Assembly (NCBI GenBank): GCA_002428805.1
Contig: DIXX01000093.1
Location: 1-8,590 of the forward strand
DNA from: Cetobacterium sp. UBA6069
Lineage (GTDB): Bacteria; Fusobacteriota; Fusobacteriia; Fusobacteriales; Fusobacteriaceae
Reading direction: 5' to 3'
Length of the DNA stretch: 8,590 nucleotides
A program made the position numbers and the translations under genes. Of this stretch, positions 7,354-8,590 are shown piece after piece. How positions within the stretch are numbered: position 1 is the stretch's first letter; the number at the start of each line of letters is the position of its first letter. The notes beneath the pieces were generated by a model that saw only the letters and a program-made list of their open reading frames with translations, was not told where the DNA came from and did not search any database.

Positions 7354-7383
7354 TTGACAATTGATAAGGTATTGTTATATACT
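7354..7383 (+). promoter_or_regulatory. Promoter for the DUF2156 gene and pepA
   Basis: A consensus TTGACA (7354-7359) is followed by overlapping -10 candidates. One is TATATA (7376-7381), 16-bp spacing with an extended TG at 7373-7374; the other is TATACT (7378-7383), 18-bp spacing. It lies directly after the htpX terminator. A palindrome covers the -10 and probable start site (see the 7375-7398 entry). Confidence 0.75.
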
Positions 7384-7398
7384 TTTAATAGTATATAA
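7375..7398. repeat. 9-bp inverted repeat over the -10/start region, possible operator
   Basis: TTATATACT (7375-7383) and AGTATATAA (7390-7398) are perfect inverted repeats around TTTAAT. The left arm contains the -10 hexamer, and the predicted transcription start falls in the centre or right arm. This placement fits a repressor binding site better than an RNA hairpin, since the left arm would mostly not be transcribed. The arms are almost pure A/T, so chance is possible. Confidence 0.45.
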
Positions 7399-7413
7399 AG
7401 GCGGTGTAGAATA

Positions 7414-8262
7414 ATGAACTGGAAGAGGTTATCAACAGAAAGTAAAGCTGAAATTGACGAATATTTAGAAAATAGATTTGAGACATCAGATTTAAACTTT
7501 ACTAATTTTTATTTATGGAGTTTTAGTGAAAATATAGAATATACAATAAAAGAAGATGTTCTTTATATAAGGGGATATTATCAAGAAGATGAATATTATT
7601 TTGCTCCGATTTCAAAAGATAATAATGAAGAGAAGATAATAGAGGCCTTTAGATGGATAAAAAATAGTAACGGAAAAATAGTTTTTATTCCAGAGGAATA
7701 CAACGAGCTTTTGAAAAATGAATTTGAATTAAAAGAGGAGAGAGATTCTTTTGATTATATATATTTAAGAGAAGATTTAGCATACTTAAAAGGAAGAAAG
7801 TTCTCTTCAAAGAAAAATAAGGTAAATAAATTTATAAAAACATATAACTATACCTATGAAAAAATTTCAGATGTTAATATCGAAGATGTTAGAGAGTTTC
7901 AAAATAAATGGAGTGAAGGTAGAAAAGATGATGAAATAATTTTATCTGAAACGTTGGGAATAGAACAGCTTTTAAATAATTATGAAAAGTTAGATTTAAG
8001 AGGTGTGGTTTTAAAGGTCGATAATAAAGTTGTAGCTTACGCTATAGGTGAAAAACTAACAGAAAATATGGCAGTAGTTCATATAGAAAAAGGTGATTTT
8101 GAATATATCGGAAGTTATCAGATGATAAATATGCTTTTAGCTAGAGAAGAGTTTTCTGATGTTGAATTTATAAATAGAGAGGACGATTTTGGAAGCTTAG
8201 GTTTAAGAGAGGCAAAATTATCTTATCAACCAATTAAATTTTTGAAAAAATATAGTATTTAA
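7414..8262 (+). CDS. DUF2156 / phosphatidylglycerol lysyltransferase C-terminal-like protein (GNAT fold)
   Basis: The 282-residue soluble protein belongs by motif to the DUF2156 (LPG_synthase_C) family, a double GNAT-like fold related to the catalytic part of MprF and to FemX-type aminoacyl transferases. Recognisable signatures are DYIYLREDLAYLKGRKFSSKKNKVNKF (split here as DYIYLREDLAYL, 114-125, and KGRKFSSKKNKVNKF, 126-140) and the C-terminal FINREDDFGSLGLREAKLSY (252-271). There is no signal peptide or membrane segment, unlike full MprF. The acceptor is unknown, so I give no gene symbol. AAAGGCGGTG, a one-mismatch Shine-Dalgarno, lies 7 bases before the ATG. The gene has its own promoter and lies 26 bases before pepA with no terminator between, so the two are probably co-transcribed. 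Confidence 0.88.
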   Translation: MNWKRLSTESKAEIDEYLENRFETSDLNFTNFYLWSFSENIEYTIKEDVLYIRGYYQEDEYYFAPISKDNNEEKIIEAFRWIKNSNGKIVFIPEEYNELLKNEFELKEERDSFDYIYLREDLAYLKGRKFSSKKNKVNKFIKTYNYTYEKISDVNIEDVREFQNKWSEGRKDDEIILSETLGIEQLLNNYEKLDLRGVVLKVDNKVVAYAIGEKLTENMAVVHIEKGDFEYIGSYQMINMLLAREEFSDVEFINREDDFGSLGLREAKLSYQPIKFLKKYSI

Positions 8263-8288
8263 AATAATCTAAAAGTATAGGAGGGTTT

Positions 8289-8590
8289 ATGTTTAAAATT
8301 GTTAACAAATTAGAAAAAAGTTATGATTTAAATGTTGCTTTAGTATTTGATGGTGGAGTTGAAATTTGTGACCATATTTCAGCAGGGAATAGGGATTTAA
8401 TAAAAAAATTAATAGATAAAAAAGAGTTCTCAGGTAAAAAAGGAGAGTCATTAAGAGTAGATTTTATAGAGGGAGAGCATCTAGTTTCAATGGCTTTTGT
8501 TGGAATGGGAAAAGAGAAAGAGTTTACTAATGATATCTATAGAGAGGTGATGTTTGAGTTTTTATCTAAAGAGAAAGGAACTATTTTAAT
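8289..8590 (+). CDS. pepA: Leucyl aminopeptidase (peptidase M17), N-terminal part, cut by the window edge
   Basis: The first 100 codons of a gene that continues past the window. The visible part starts MFKIVNKLEKSYDLNVALVF and includes EFSGKKGESLRVDF, then LVSMAFVGMGKEKEFTNDIYR. This pattern (F-x-G-K-x-G-E, then a hydrophobic strand ending in a G-[LM]-G-K turn) is typical of the N-terminal macro-like domain of M17 leucyl aminopeptidases. These are cytosolic hexameric two-metal exopeptidases that release N-terminal residues from peptides. The catalytic C-terminal domain is outside the window, so activity cannot be checked. AGGAGGG ends just upstream of the ATG. It probably shares the transcript of the preceding DUF2156 gene. 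Confidence 0.8.
   Translation, partial: MFKIVNKLEKSYDLNVALVFDGGVEICDHISAGNRDLIKKLIDKKEFSGKKGESLRVDFIEGEHLVSMAFVGMGKEKEFTNDIYREVMFEFLSKEKGTIL

Overview
The window is a low-GC, gene-dense bacterial chromosome segment with seven protein-coding genes and no RNA gene, insertion sequence, CRISPR array or gene-free stretch over 300 bases. The strong A/T bias, the encoded families and the presence of a selenocysteine (Sec) system suggest an anaerobe, most likely of the Fusobacteriota (Cetobacterium, Ilyobacter or Fusobacterium type). A low-GC clostridial relative cannot be excluded from this sequence alone.

Left part, minus strand (8-6300): four genes read right to left. First comes an uninterrupted fusion of 3-dehydroquinate synthase (AroB) and a short Ppx/GppA-type phosphatase. 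It is followed by selD, selA and selB, the Sec synthesis and decoding operon. SelD makes selenophosphate, SelA converts Ser-tRNA(Sec) to Sec-tRNA(Sec), and SelB delivers that tRNA to UGA codons marked by a SECIS hairpin. The tRNA gene selC is not in the window.

The main point is that selD is itself a selenoprotein gene. Its true start is at 4270, codon 13 is an in-frame UGA at 4232-4234 in the catalytic motif G-G-U-A-S-K, and a compact hairpin just downstream fits a bacterial SECIS. An annotation that reads UGA as stop starts the protein at a GTG at 4177 and loses the active site. The operon therefore makes a selenium-donor enzyme whose synthesis needs selenocysteine, which is a feedback loop with its own factors encoded next door.

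Middle (6301-6473): a 173-bp divergent intergenic region with one good sigma70-type promoter facing each way, for the aroB-ppx fusion and for htpX.

Right part, plus strand (6474-8590): htpX (membrane M48 metalloprotease) ends in a clear intrinsic terminator. A new promoter with a consensus -35 and an overlapping palindrome then precedes a DUF2156/LPG_synthase_C-like acyltransferase-fold protein. This is followed 26 bp later by the start of an M17 leucyl aminopeptidase gene cut by the window edge.
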